A program made the position numbers and the translations under genes. A model generated the notes under the pieces. The model was not told the origin of the DNA. It saw only the letters and a list, made by a program, of their open reading frames with translations, and made no database searches. A stretch of 64,000 nt of DNA from Beta vulgaris subsp. vulgaris (taxonomy: Eukaryota > Streptophyta > Magnoliopsida > Caryophyllales > Amaranthaceae): positions 36,683,545-36,747,544 of the forward strand of contig NC_079205.1 of assembly GCF_026745355.1 (NCBI RefSeq), in the 5' to 3' direction. Shown piece after piece: positions 33,099-46,600 of this stretch. Each line of letters begins with the position of its first letter. Within the stretch, counting starts at the first letter, position 1.

Positions 33099-33162
33099 GG
33101 CAAAATTTAGATGAAACCCTACCCAAGAATCGCCATGGTTGAGAGGTCTTGGTTTAGTAACT

Positions 33163-33249
33163 TACTAACTTTAAATTGAAATTTTGGTCATTTTTATTGA
33201 AATTATTATGATTAGTATTTAAGCCATAACTATCATTCATTAATTAGCA
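33163..33249. other. Short spacer
   Basis: AT-rich sequence between the LINE target duplication and the ATT microsatellite. Confidence 0.4.
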
Positions 33250-36332
<3,083 letters not shown>

Positions 36333-36395
36333 TTTGGTAAGAAGAAGTGGTCTGGACCTCGCTCGGGTCTTAGGGCATGTTCTCCCTAGCTTATT

Positions 36396-36498
36396 TTCAG
36401 TTCAGATCAAATCAGTTCAGTTCAGATCAAATCAGTTCAGTTCAGTTCAATTCAATTCAGTTCAATTCATATCAATTCAGTTCAGTTCAGTTCAGTTG
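36396..36498. repeat. TTCAG pentanucleotide repeat
   Basis: TTCAG/TTCAA/ATCAA pentamers run for about 100 bases. Confidence 0.85.
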
Positions 36499-36519
36499 TT
36501 ATATGCCGAAGAGAACAAG

Positions 36520-36662
36520 TCCTTAATGGGCCAGGCACTTGAGAGTAAGGGGGAAGTATAAGAGGAATCCCTACCCTCAAAGTGCCTCTAGTGCGGATTG
36601 AACCCCCAACCTTTAGGTTGGAAGGGTGCTCTCCTTACCACTAGACCAAGTACTACTTGGTG
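36520..36662 (-). mobile_element. Possible SINE (minus strand)
   Basis: Read on the minus strand: TTGGTCTAGTGGTAAGGAG (A-box-like), then GGGGGTTCAATCCGC (B-box-like) about 40 bases later, a tRNA-derived SINE arrangement. The terminal repeat was not determined. Confidence 0.45.
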
Positions 36663-38035
36663 GTCAAGTATATTATATACTTTTCTGTATTATGTTATAC
36701 TTGTCTGTACTACATTATACTTGTCTGTGTTATGCTACAAAATTTATTTTCAAGATATAGCTATTATTATTTTATGGGATGGAGTTGTAGTTACTTAGTT
36801 TTTGCTAATTTTTGTAATTTTGTTTTCTTTATTCTTTTCCCATTTATATTGTGCAGGTTGATGAAAGGGGCTACGTTGCAGGAATGAGTGAATCTATATT
36901 TTTTTAAGTTCACCTAGTTTAATAAATGTTATAGTACTGTTATTTGGGATTGTTTAGTTTTGATTTGGTTTAAATTAGACAACTTAGTTTGGTTTATTTT
37001 GATACCTTGGGTTGTGAGTTAAATATTTATTTTTAATAATTAGCCTTGCATTTATTTTGAACAATAGATGCGACGGTAACACCCTAAAGGTTAGGTCAGA
37101 TATTTTAATGAAAAACAAATGTTTTATTAAGTTTGAAACCAAAATTTTGGGGTGTTATAGATAATGGAGGTGAATTTTCATGCATAAATTATGAGTTTAT
37201 GAGTTTTACTGATTTGGTGTTACATAAATTAGTCAAAGAAGAAAAAGAAAGAAAAGGAAGAAAATGATTTCAAAAGTGTAAATTATGGAGTAATTAAGGG
37301 GCTTGTCATATTTCTAATGTACTTTGGTTGCCAATTGTAATTGTAGAATCATACAAATAATGACTATTCACGAAAAGGATTCAACACACTAAAAGTAGAC
37401 AAGACGACCAACCAACTATACTAATTGAGAGAAGAAAAAGGCATATATTAAACATGAGCAAGCCGATGATTATGCTTCATGGCTGTATCAAAGGTTTACA
37501 CGGTTACAACCAAGCATTCTAGCCTCAGACATCAAATGCGTACTTACACTCAGAAAGAAATGAACCTTCTAGAGCTGCTAGCCAGCTTGATACCTAAGAA
37601 AAATACTTGAAAGCGAAGCCTTCATATGGAAACTAGAACTCTAATAATGCTTAAAAAACAAGCTAGCCTTATGAGACAAGCCTATAAATGCAATGATCAA
37701 ATCTTCCTAAATACAAGAACATGAAGGAACACACTTCCCTTATCATTACCGAACGAAGAATAGTCAGCATAAGACTGTTTAAACCTGAACGCCTTCAGTC
37801 CCACGACAGCTTGGCAAACCATTGCAGCTTTGTAAGAAAGCCTATATTAAATCATATAAAGACTTACGAAACCTGCAAACTTTTCTATGGAAAACCTAGA
37901 AGGAAGTTGCATATGTATATCTCATCTAAATCAACATGAATTAAAACATTATTATAGATTTATAGGGGTGTAAAATTATGTTGCCTATACAATTTTAATG
38001 TTTTATGAAAGGAGTCATCATTAGTTTTTATAGGA
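36663..38035. other. Spacer before copia element
   Basis: No supported gene. A TTATACTTGTCTGT triplication lies at about 36680-36735. The stretch at 37400-37935 is less AT-rich and LTR-like (ACTTAC, GCCTATAAATGC at 37680) but no partner copy was found. Confidence 0.4.
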
Positions 38036-38323
38036 TGTTGATATATGTAATTCTCCTCCTAATAACACAACCACTTGATGGTTGTTACACCTGCCAGCTC
38101 AGCAGGATGTTATAACAAACTTCTTCTTGTTATAACTAACTCTAGATATTTTCCCTTCTCTTGTAATGACTTAGTATATAAACTGTCCTCCTAGTTCAAT
38201 CTAGGTAATGATGTAATAATGTTTGCTCTGGAATTATTACACATCTTCTCTCTCTAAATTCTCTCTATCTCTTTCAATATTGTTTTAGTTGCAGAAATGA
38301 AGTTTAATTCATGAATTTCTTCA
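38036..38323 (+). repeat. 5' LTR of the young copia element
   Basis: 288 bp, TGTTGATATATG...GAATTTCTTCA, with a TATATAA box at about 38175. It differs from the 3' LTR only around GTAATGACTTAGT versus GTAGTGACAGTAGT. Confidence 0.96.
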
Positions 38324-38590
38324 TGGTATCAGAGCTAAGCTCAATTAATTCGATCATTTTTTCGAGGTTTGATCATTCTAATTTCATTTCTTCTTATTCT
38401 CTCACTTGCGAAGTTGTCTGAGTTCTAAAATTGATTGTTTTGCTGGAATTCTGATATTGTGATCTTGATATTGCTGTTGTTTGAAATCATTTCTTGCTGT
38501 TGAAATTATTGTTGAATCCTCATTATTCTATAGTGTTCAAATCATAACCTCTCAATTTTTCTTCATTCTGATTTCTTGATTCATTACAAA

Positions 38591-39502
38591 ATGACTGAAC
38601 AAACCTCAAATCCTTCTACCTCAAATTCTTCAATTCCGCTCACACAGAATCCTTCTAGTGTGTATTTCATCCATCCTTCTGAAAATCCAGCAAATTCTCT
38701 TGTGTCTATGAAGTTTACTGGTGATAATTTTGGAGAATGGCAAAGAGGTGTGAAGATTGCCTTATCATGTAAGAATAAAATTGCTTTTATTGATGGAACT
38801 CTACCTAGACCTGCTTCATCTGATGATCCTGCTTTTGCTGCTTGGGAAAGATGCAATTCAATGGTGATTTCTTATCTTTTGCATTCTCTAGACACTACTA
38901 TTGCTAGAAGTGTCATCTATTTCACCACTGCCAGGGAGATCTGGAAAGATCTTGAAGAACGATATTCTCAAAATTCAGGTGCACAGTTGTATTCAATACA
39001 ACAAACCCTTCATGAACTGACTCAAGGATCAAGTCCAGTAGCAGAATTTTTTACTCAGATTAAAGGTCTTTGGGATCAACTAAATGGAATTAATCCAATT
39101 CCAATGTGTACATGCAGTGGTTGTACTTGTAATCTTGGCCAAAAGATCATAAAACAACAGCAAGAAGAAAGACTTATTCAACTTCTCATGAAGTTAAACA
39201 CACATTATGCGAATGTAAGGACTAACATCTTGATGATGCAACCTCTCCCTAATGTCTCTATGGCTTACAGATTGTTAGTTCAAGAGGAGAAGCAAAGGAG
39301 TGTTACTAACATTACTACTGGAGATGTTAGTCATAATGCCATGGCATTTGCTGCTGAAGACACAAGAATTGCACCTCAGAGACCTGCACTTTACAGGCCA
39401 CCTGTATCTAACACTTGGCAACGCTCATATAATCCAACCATAGCTGCTGGCAGAGGCTACAATGGATATAGAAGACCTTCTCTATTTTATTGTGATCATT
39501 GA
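38591..39502 (+). CDS. Copia Gag, ended by UGA inside the zinc knuckle
   Basis: ATG at 38591 (MTEQTSN). The gag region has KFTGDNFGEWQRGVKIALSCKNKIAFIDG and ALEE/EERLIQLLMKL-like stretches typical of copia Gag. The frame stops at TGA 39500-39502 within a C-x2-C-x4-H-x4-C knuckle: the residues read CDH, stop, KMSGHSIDRC, so the stop sits at the position of the second Cys. The frame carries on directly in phase into pol. The most likely explanation is a point mutation from a Cys codon. Confidence 0.88.
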   Translation: MTEQTSNPSTSNSSIPLTQNPSSVYFIHPSENPANSLVSMKFTGDNFGEWQRGVKIALSCKNKIAFIDGTLPRPASSDDPAFAAWERCNSMVISYLLHSLDTTIARSVIYFTTAREIWKDLEERYSQNSGAQLYSIQQTLHELTQGSSPVAEFFTQIKGLWDQLNGINPIPMCTCSGCTCNLGQKIIKQQQEERLIQLLMKLNTHYANVRTNILMMQPLPNVSMAYRLLVQEEKQRSVTNITTGDVSHNAMAFAAEDTRIAPQRPALYRPPVSNTWQRSYNPTIAAGRGYNGYRRPSLFYCDH

Positions 39503-39505
39503 AAA

Positions 39506-42500
39506 ATGTCTGGTCACTCTATTGACAGATGTTTTCGACTTCATGGATTTCCTACTGGTTTCAAAGGAGGCAAGGGGAAGAAAATTGCTGCTATTGTCTA
39601 TGGAGATGATGACAATGATCAGTCAGTTGATCATGAGCCAGCTCAACTCACTGAAGAGCAGTATCACAAGTTACTGAGTCTAGTGCAAACTCAGAACCAT
39701 ACTTCTTCTTCACCTGCTGATCAGACAATCAATAGTTCAGCTAATGTAGCAGGTACATGTTTAATCTCATGTTCCAATTCTAAGTGGATTATAGACAGTG
39801 GGGCTACTAACCACATATGTTCTCATATTGAATTATTTCATTCCTTTGAAAAATTCACTAAAACACCAAACACAATAACCATTGCTGATGGGAAACAAGC
39901 TGTTGTTGAGCATATTGGTGTTGTCAGATTTCAAAATGGAGTAGAACTGACTAATGTTCTTCATGTGCCTGGGTTTACTTTCAATCTCATCAATACACAT
40001 AAGCTGTGTAAGGATCTGGATTGTGATATTATTTTCACACATGATACCTGTTTACTTCAGGATCATTGTCAGGGCAGTTCCCTAGTTCTTGGTAAACTGG
40101 ATTGTGGCCTTTACTCTGCTGGAGATGATTACAGTGTCTTGAAGAAAGCCTCATTGCCTGGTACAGCTTGTATAGCTACTAGTGAAACAATAAAACTCTG
40201 GCATTTAAGGCTAGGACACCTTCCCTTCAATAAACTTCATCATGTGGTTTCTGATGTTTCTTTTACTAGTCAATGTGATGATATATGTGCCATATGTCCA
40301 CAGGCTAAGCACACTAGGTCTTGTTTTCCTAGTAGTTCTATCAAAACAAATGTTTGTTTTGAACTTTTACACATTGATACATGGGGTCCTTATAAGGTGT
40401 CCACTCATGATGGTTATAATCAGTTTTTAACCATAGTAGATGATTACTCAAGACACACTTGGATTTTCTTCATGAAATATAAATCAGATGCTGTTACTAT
40501 ACTTGGCCACTTCCTTGTTTTCTTGCAAACTCAGTTTGATGCTCATGTTAAGTGCATAAGGTCAGACAATGCTAAAGAGTTTTGTGAAGGAGATGTTATG
40601 CAAATATACCAACAACATGGTATAATTCATCAAAGAAGCTGTACTGATACTCCACAACAGAATGGAGTTGTGGAGAGAAAGCACAGGCATCTATTAGAAA
40701 CTGCCAGGGCTTTATACTTTCAGTCCCATGTTCCAGCTTCTCTTTGGGGTGAGTGTTTACTTTGTGCAACTCATCTTATTAATAGAATGCCCTTACGTTC
40801 TATTAATTTTTGCACACCTTATGAAAAGATTCATGGCACTAAACCTGACCTTTCTCATCTAAAGGTTTTTGGTTGCTTGTGTTTTGTTGCTACTAACTCA
40901 GTTCACAGGAGCAAGTTTGATGCCAGAGCTTCTTCTTGTGTATTCATTGGCTATCCTCCTGACCAAAAGGCATATAAAGTCATGGATTTGAGTACTAAAA
41001 AGATTATTATCAGCAGATATATCCAATTCCATGAAAAGCACTTGCCCTATCATTACTCTTCTTCCCAGACTCATTCTTCTCCTCCTCCTATTTTTCTTCC
41101 CCAGAATACATCTGTTGTTCATGATTATTCTTTTTCTATTCCTGAACCTTTTCAATTTTCTGACACAAATCCATCTTCCCCTCCTTCCACATTACCAAAT
41201 GACTCTTTCTCTCCTTCTATACCACCACAGAATGATACTTCTCTCCCTTCTACACCTGTCCTTAGACATTCTACTAGAGTTCATCATCCTCCTCCTTGGA
41301 TGACTGACTATGTTGCTTCTCTTTCTGTTTCCTCTCACCGGTGCAACATAGTCTCTTTCAATGACCTTCCTTCTTACTCTAAAACTCTCATTTCTACTAC
41401 TTCTTCCATCTCTGAACCTGAGAGTTACTTAGAAGCTTCACAACATCAGGGTTGGGTTGAAGCTATGCACAAAGAAATAGCTGCCTTAGAAGCTAATGGC
41501 ACTTGGGAGCTCACTACTTTACCTAAGGGCAAGAAAGCTATTGGGTGCAAATGGGTGTTTAAAGTTAAACTTAAAGTAGATGGATCATTGGAGAGGCTCA
41601 AAGCCAAATTAGTTGCCAAGGGCTTCACCCAACAATATGGGATTGACTTTGAGGAAACATTTTCACCTGTTGTGAAGATGTCCACTGTGAGATGTTTGCT
41701 TGCTATTGCTGCTAGTAAAAGATGGCCATTATTTCAATTGGATATTAACAATGCATTTCTGCATGGTGACCTAAATGAAGAGATTTATATGAAGATGCCT
41801 CAAGGTCTTCCTAATCCAAAGAACCTTGTATGTAAGCTTAAAAAGTCCTTATATGGTCTAAAGCAAGCCTCAAGGCAATGGTTTACTAGGCTTACTTCTG
41901 AGTTACTTCAACAAGGTTATTCTCAGTCAAAGAATGACTATTCTTTGTTCCTCAACAAATCTGGCTCCCACATTCTCATTATTGCCATCTATGTGGATGA
42001 CATCATCCTTACTGGCACTAATCCTTCTGCCTTGGAGTCTCTCAAGCTTCATTTACATCACGTCTTTAGTATTAAAGACTTAGGATCTTTAAATTATTTT
42101 TTGGGTATGGAGATCACTGCTGTTTCTCAAGGTCTTATTATGACTCAAAGAAAGTTTTCCAAGGAATTACTAGCTACTTGCAACATGAATCTCTCTAAAA
42201 CAACCAAAACTCCTCTCCCTGCTGGTCTTAAGCTCTCTGGTGATTGTGGTGCTTTCTGTACTGATCCAGTTCTATACAGAAGTTTAGTAGGCAAGCTAAA
42301 CTTCTTAACTCACACCAGGCCTGATTTGTGCTATGCAGTTCAAACCCTTAGCCAGTATATGCACCAGCCTCGAGTTCAACATCATGAAGCCTTACATCAT
42401 GTTCTTAGGTACTTGGCTGGGTCCCTAGGGCAAGGTATTTTACTTGCTGCCACTGATCAGCTTACTTTGAAGGCATATTCAGACTCAGATTGGGCTTCAT

Positions 42501-43000
42501 GCCCTGATACTCGCAGATCTGTAACTGGCTATGTGATGTTACTTGGCTCCTCTCCTATTTCTTGGAAATCCAAGAAACAAGCTACAGTCTCCAAGTCTTC
42601 TTCAGAGGCTGAGTACAGAGCCATGTCAGCTGCTGCCTCTGAAATAACTTGGCTTGTCAGGCTTTTGCAAGAACTTGGGGTCCCTGATTTAACCCCTGTC
42701 AAGTTGTTATGTGACAACCAATCTGCCATTCACATTGGTAGAAACCCAGTTCTCCATGAGAGAACAAAGCACATTGAACTTGACTGTCACTTTACTAGAG
42801 AGAAGGTTATGGAAGGCTTGCTTGAACTCTCATACTTGCCTACTCAAGATCAGCTTGCATATTTGTTTACCAAGGCACTGAACTCTCCTCAGCACATGAA
42901 ACTTAGCTCCAAGCTAGGTTTGATTGAAGATCAATCACTCCCTACCTTGAGGGGGGGTGTTGATATATGTAATTCTCCTCCTAATAACACAACCACTTGA
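39506..43000 (+). CDS. Copia Pol: protease, integrase, RT, RNase H
   Basis: 1164 open codons in the same phase as the upstream Gag. Protease at WIIDSGATNHI (about 39790), GAG-pre-integrase HLRLGHLPFNKL (about 40210), integrase with HIDTWGPY and RSDNAKEF (about 40380-40570), then a Ser/Pro-rich spacer. RT contains FQLDINNAFLHGDL and the catalytic YVDDIILTG (about 41990); RNase H has AYSDSDWASCPDTRRSVTGY (about 42480) and SSEAEYRAM. The C terminus runs into the 3' LTR. Apart from the upstream UGA, all domains look complete, so the element may be recently active or trans-mobilised. Confidence 0.93.
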   Translation: MSGHSIDRCFRLHGFPTGFKGGKGKKIAAIVYGDDDNDQSVDHEPAQLTEEQYHKLLSLVQTQNHTSSSPADQTINSSANVAGTCLISCSNSKWIIDSGATNHICSHIELFHSFEKFTKTPNTITIADGKQAVVEHIGVVRFQNGVELTNVLHVPGFTFNLINTHKLCKDLDCDIIFTHDTCLLQDHCQGSSLVLGKLDCGLYSAGDDYSVLKKASLPGTACIATSETIKLWHLRLGHLPFNKLHHVVSDVSFTSQCDDICAICPQAKHTRSCFPSSSIKTNVCFELLHIDTWGPYKVSTHDGYNQFLTIVDDYSRHTWIFFMKYKSDAVTILGHFLVFLQTQFDAHVKCIRSDNAKEFCEGDVMQIYQQHGIIHQRSCTDTPQQNGVVERKHRHLLETARALYFQSHVPASLWGECLLCATHLINRMPLRSINFCTPYEKIHGTKPDLSHLKVFGCLCFVATNSVHRSKFDARASSCVFIGYPPDQKAYKVMDLSTKKIIISRYIQFHEKHLPYHYSSSQTHSSPPPIFLPQNTSVVHDYSFSIPEPFQFSDTNPSSPPSTLPNDSFSPSIPPQNDTSLPSTPVLRHSTRVHHPPPWMTDYVASLSVSSHRCNIVSFNDLPSYSKTLISTTSSISEPESYLEASQHQGWVEAMHKEIAALEANGTWELTTLPKGKKAIGCKWVFKVKLKVDGSLERLKAKLVAKGFTQQYGIDFEETFSPVVKMSTVRCLLAIAASKRWPLFQLDINNAFLHGDLNEEIYMKMPQGLPNPKNLVCKLKKSLYGLKQASRQWFTRLTSELLQQGYSQSKNDYSLFLNKSGSHILIIAIYVDDIILTGTNPSALESLKLHLHHVFSIKDLGSLNYFLGMEITAVSQGLIMTQRKFSKELLATCNMNLSKTTKTPLPAGLKLSGDCGAFCTDPVLYRSLVGKLNFLTHTRPDLCYAVQTLSQYMHQPRVQHHEALHHVLRYLAGSLGQGILLAATDQLTLKAYSDSDWASCPDTRRSVTGYVMLLGSSPISWKSKKQATVSKSSSEAEYRAMSAAASEITWLVRLLQELGVPDLTPVKLLCDNQSAIHIGRNPVLHERTKHIELDCHFTREKVMEGLLELSYLPTQDQLAYLFTKALNSPQHMKLSSKLGLIEDQSLPTLRGGVDICNSPPNNTTT

Positions 43001-43246
43001 TGGTTGTTACACCTGCCAGCTCAGCAGGATGTTATAACAAACTTCTTCTTGTTATAACTAACTCTAGATATTTTCCCTTCTCTTGTAGTGACAGTAGTAT
43101 ATAAACTGTCCTCCTAGTTCAATCTAGGTAATGATGTAATAATGTTTGCTCTGGAATTATTACACATCTTCTCTCTCTAAATTCTCTCTATCTCTTTCAA
43201 TATTGTTTTAGTTGCAGAAATGAAGTTTAATTCATGAATTTCTTCA
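42958..43246 (+). repeat. 3' LTR of the young copia element
   Basis: 289 bp, starting TGTTGATATATG right after the polypurine tract and followed by the TAGGA duplication. Confidence 0.96.
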
Positions 43247-43251
43247 TAGGA

Positions 43252-43665
43252 AAAGTTAATAAACTAAAATAATGAGATTCAAGATTCGAGGGGTGAACAT
43301 CCTTTTAGAAAAATATTTAGTGAGAATAATATACATCAACATAAATTCAATTAGTTGCAATGGAAAGACAAACATGTTGTATGTCTTTTTTTAGCACATA
43401 AGAATTGACTTCGGTAATCACTTTGTCAAACATCAAGTTTAATGGAAACCTAGTCGCAGGTCCAAATTATCTTATTAAACCTGATTTAGTGTTTGCATGT
43501 CTGATTAGTAAACAATAAAGCAGTTATAAATTCATAAAAAGCAATACAAAAAATATATAGAAAGAAACATATACAATTCTACATGCAATTATAAATTTGG
43601 ATATCTACATCACATAATCATATCTGTGACATTCTCTAACTTTGATTGCCAAACACCACTTAATT
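43252..43665. other. AT-rich spacer
   Basis: Nothing recognised. Confidence 0.4.
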
Positions 43666-46600
43666 TTCGCAATTTTTTTTTTTTTTTTTTGACGTGGAAA
43701 GTGTACAAGGAAAAATAAAAAACCAAGAAAGAAGAAACACGAAAAACCAAGAGCCCTAAGAAACAATAAAAACAAGAAAAACCCAGAACTACTACACGGA
43801 CACAGCACGGTAGACGTCGAACTCAATGAGTTGTAAAGGGGAAACTCTTATTCCGTGATTGCCTAGCCAGGTCATGAACAATCGCCACTTCGTCACGCGG
43901 TACTTTGATTATCCTACACCCTTTGAGAGAGTCAGCGAGTCTTCGTAAATCAGTAATAGTGTGGTGAATGGAGATGTTGGTAGTCGACTTGGCGGTCAGG
44001 AGAGAAATAAGCGCCTCTGAATCCGTATAAGCGAGGACATTCTCGAAGGAGTTAGTTGTCGCCCAGAGTAGGCCCATGCGACAGGCTTGGTCTTCGACTT
44101 GTATTGCGAAGCCCGCCTTCATAACCTGATAATCAGAAACTTAATATTCCGAATAGTTGATATTGGCCACCCATGCTGCCACAGCGTTGTGCGAATCTTT
44201 TTCCCAAGAGTCGTCACTCCGAATAAGGATGTCGATGGCCTCTTCACTAAAAAGGCCAAAGGTCACATAGTGGTAGCCAGGAGGTGGGCCTGCAAGTAGA
44301 GAGGGCCGAGTAGGCTGAATAGGCTTCTCAATAAACAATTGGTGTTGCGCCTGGCCAAGTTCAACATGAGCATAGAGTTCTTCCATAGTGGCTCGCGAGT
44401 TATCAAATATCTGAGAGTTTCGAGTCTTCCAAATAGCCCAGAGGGTTCCAAAAAATCCTGGATGGGCCGCGTTTTGTAGACCCTCTTTGATAACAAAGGT
44501 GAGAAAGTTGTGGATTAACCAATCACTGTAAGGTTGGATTGAGGCTGCCTGGGAGCGCAGTAAACTAAGTTGTATGTCCCAGACTTCGAGGGCAAGCGGA
44601 CACAGTCTGAATAAGTGTTGGTTATCTTCCTTTCCCTCCAGACAGATAGAGCATTCCTCAGGATCACAAAGGCCACGACATGCCAGGTTGGCGGCGATGG
44701 GAAGACAATTCTGCCATAATTTCCAGATGAAAATCTTCAATTTTGGCATGATGTTCAAACGCCATAGGAGGCGACAGAAGCGCTCCTGATCGTTTGTCAT
44801 GCTACAAATATCTTTTTGCTGATGCTGTAAAGCAATGATGTAACCTATTTTGGTAGAGTAGTCTCCTGAGTTGGTGAGAGGCCAAATCCGTTCATCCTCA
44901 GGGGGAAAGTCCACCGGGAGCTCAAGCTCCAAAATTTTTCGAGCACTAACTGGGATGAAGAAGCGATGCAATTGCCTGCAGTCTCACGTTTTGGTCTCTG
45001 AGTTAACGAGGTCGGCCACAATAAGGGAGGCGGCTTCCCGAGGAGAAACATTATCATTAATGACTGGCGTACCCCCGTTTACCCATTTATCCATTGCTGC
45101 ATGAATGCTACATCCATTACCCACCTTCCATACACTGTGTTGAAGCATTTGTTGGCTAGCGTTGAATAAACCCCTTGGACCCAAAGACACATTACCAAGT
45201 CTCGGGCGATGATGCGGGTGACAAAACCAAAATCGAGAATAAATTCGGGAAATCAACAACTGAGCTTGATGTTGGATTCGCCACGCTTGCTTCATAAGTA
45301 AAGCATCATTGAGGGCCCCAATGGTACGAATCCCAAGACCCTTAGGTAGATGAAGGATTGCTTTCTTTCTCCAATGTATGCCGGTATCCTGGCTGGATGT
45401 ACGAAAAAATCGGGCAAGCATATTATCCGACTTATTAGCAATAGTAGAAGGTAATTTAAAGACAATAAGGTGTTGAATTATTGAGGAGACCGGGAAGGAA
45501 TTGATAATCATAAGTTTGGCCGCTTTATTTAAACCGGTTTTCCTCCACTGAGCAATTTTTGCCGAAAGTGCATCTAAGAGGGGGGTAAAGTGCTGAACCT
45601 TAGGACCAAGGACATCCACATTGACGCCTAGATACTTACCAACCGATATCTGAGAATTCATGCTGAAAATATTTTTGCAGTGTTGTTGCTATCAATTGTT
45701 ATATTCGGGCTAAACTTAATTAGAGATTTTTGAAGGTTGAGAATTTGCCCTAAAACCGAACAGAACTTGTCAAGGAATGTTTTAAGAGCGATGCAGGCGT
45801 TGTCGTTGACCCGGAACAAGAACATGGAGTCATCCGCAAAGAATAGGTGGGAAATCGGAGGACTTGGACGGTGGCACTTGATTCCATGAAAACTTTTGAT
45901 ATCCACGGCTAGAGAAGTCATTCTGGACAGGATGTCCATGCAAAAAATAAATACGTAACAGGACAAGGGGTAACCCTGTCTTAACCCGCAGCTGGGCTGA
46001 AAAGGCTTTGAAGCAGCGCCATTAATTAAGATACGGTAGGAGACTGTTGAGACACATTGGTGTATCAGGTGTATCCAATTTGCAGGGAAACCATAGGCAT
46101 ACAAAACTTTGGTGAGAAAAAGCCAGTCAACTCGATCATAAGCTTTATTCATATCGATTTTCAGAGCTGCAAGAAAGCGGGATCCCGACCGCTGTTTGTT
46201 TATGGTGTGCAGTAATTCGTGGGAGATAAATGTGTTATCCATCATTTGACGACCTTGAACGAAGGCGTTCTGGTAGTTGTCAATAAGAGTTGGCAGCAGT
46301 GGTTGCATTCTTGCAACCAGACATTTTGAAATGCATTTATATAAGACATTACAAAGACTGATCGGGCGAAGCTAGCTAACCTCCTCCGCCGGATCCCTCT
46401 TTGGTATGAGGACTACAAGAGTTTGATTCCATTCTTTTAATAAATGTCATGTAGCAAAGAAATGGGAGACGGTAGCAATAACATAAGGTCCTATTGAGTT
46501 CCAATATGTTTTTAAGGAGGCAGCCGGGAAACCATCTAGTCCCGGGGATTTATCATCACCTAAACTAAACATTGCGGCTTGAATCTCCGCCTCCGAGAAG

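Larger units (their letters stand above)
28269..33145 (-). mobile_element. Full-length L1-type LINE with TSD
   Basis: The minus-strand element runs from its 5' leader at 33145 to a poly(A) (poly-T at 28268-28282 on the plus strand). A 17-bp target duplication, GTCTTGGTTTAGTAACT, flanks it at 28252-28268 and 33146-33162. It encodes ORF1 (31821-33098) and ORF2 (28473-31824), with the ORF1 stop overlapping the ORF2 start in ATGA. It is full length but has several frame lesions in ORF2. Confidence 0.93.
38036..43246 (+). mobile_element. Young Ty1/copia retrotransposon, TSD TAGGA
   Basis: Complete: 5' LTR 38036-38323, primer-binding site TGGTATCAGAGC at 38324, gag-pol frame, polypurine tract (GAGGGGGGG, 42949-42957), and 3' LTR 42958-43246. 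The duplication TAGGA is at 38031-38035 and 43247-43251. The LTRs differ at only about three positions of 288, implying recent insertion. It has the same primer site and domain order as the copia at 12584 but is a distinct family by LTR. Confidence 0.97.

Noticed and set aside
36585..36660. Canonical tRNA gene (minus strand)
   Set aside because: A and B boxes are present but the cloverleaf does not close and flanks look like a SINE.
39500..39502. UGA as a selenocysteine codon in the copia zinc knuckle
   Set aside because: Land plants lack selenocysteine insertion machinery, and no SECIS-like element was looked for or expected. A point mutation is simpler.
43605..43826. Minus frame rich in Phe/Leu next to the LINE poly-T
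   Set aside because: Falls in the LINE 3' end and tail; no conserved sequence.
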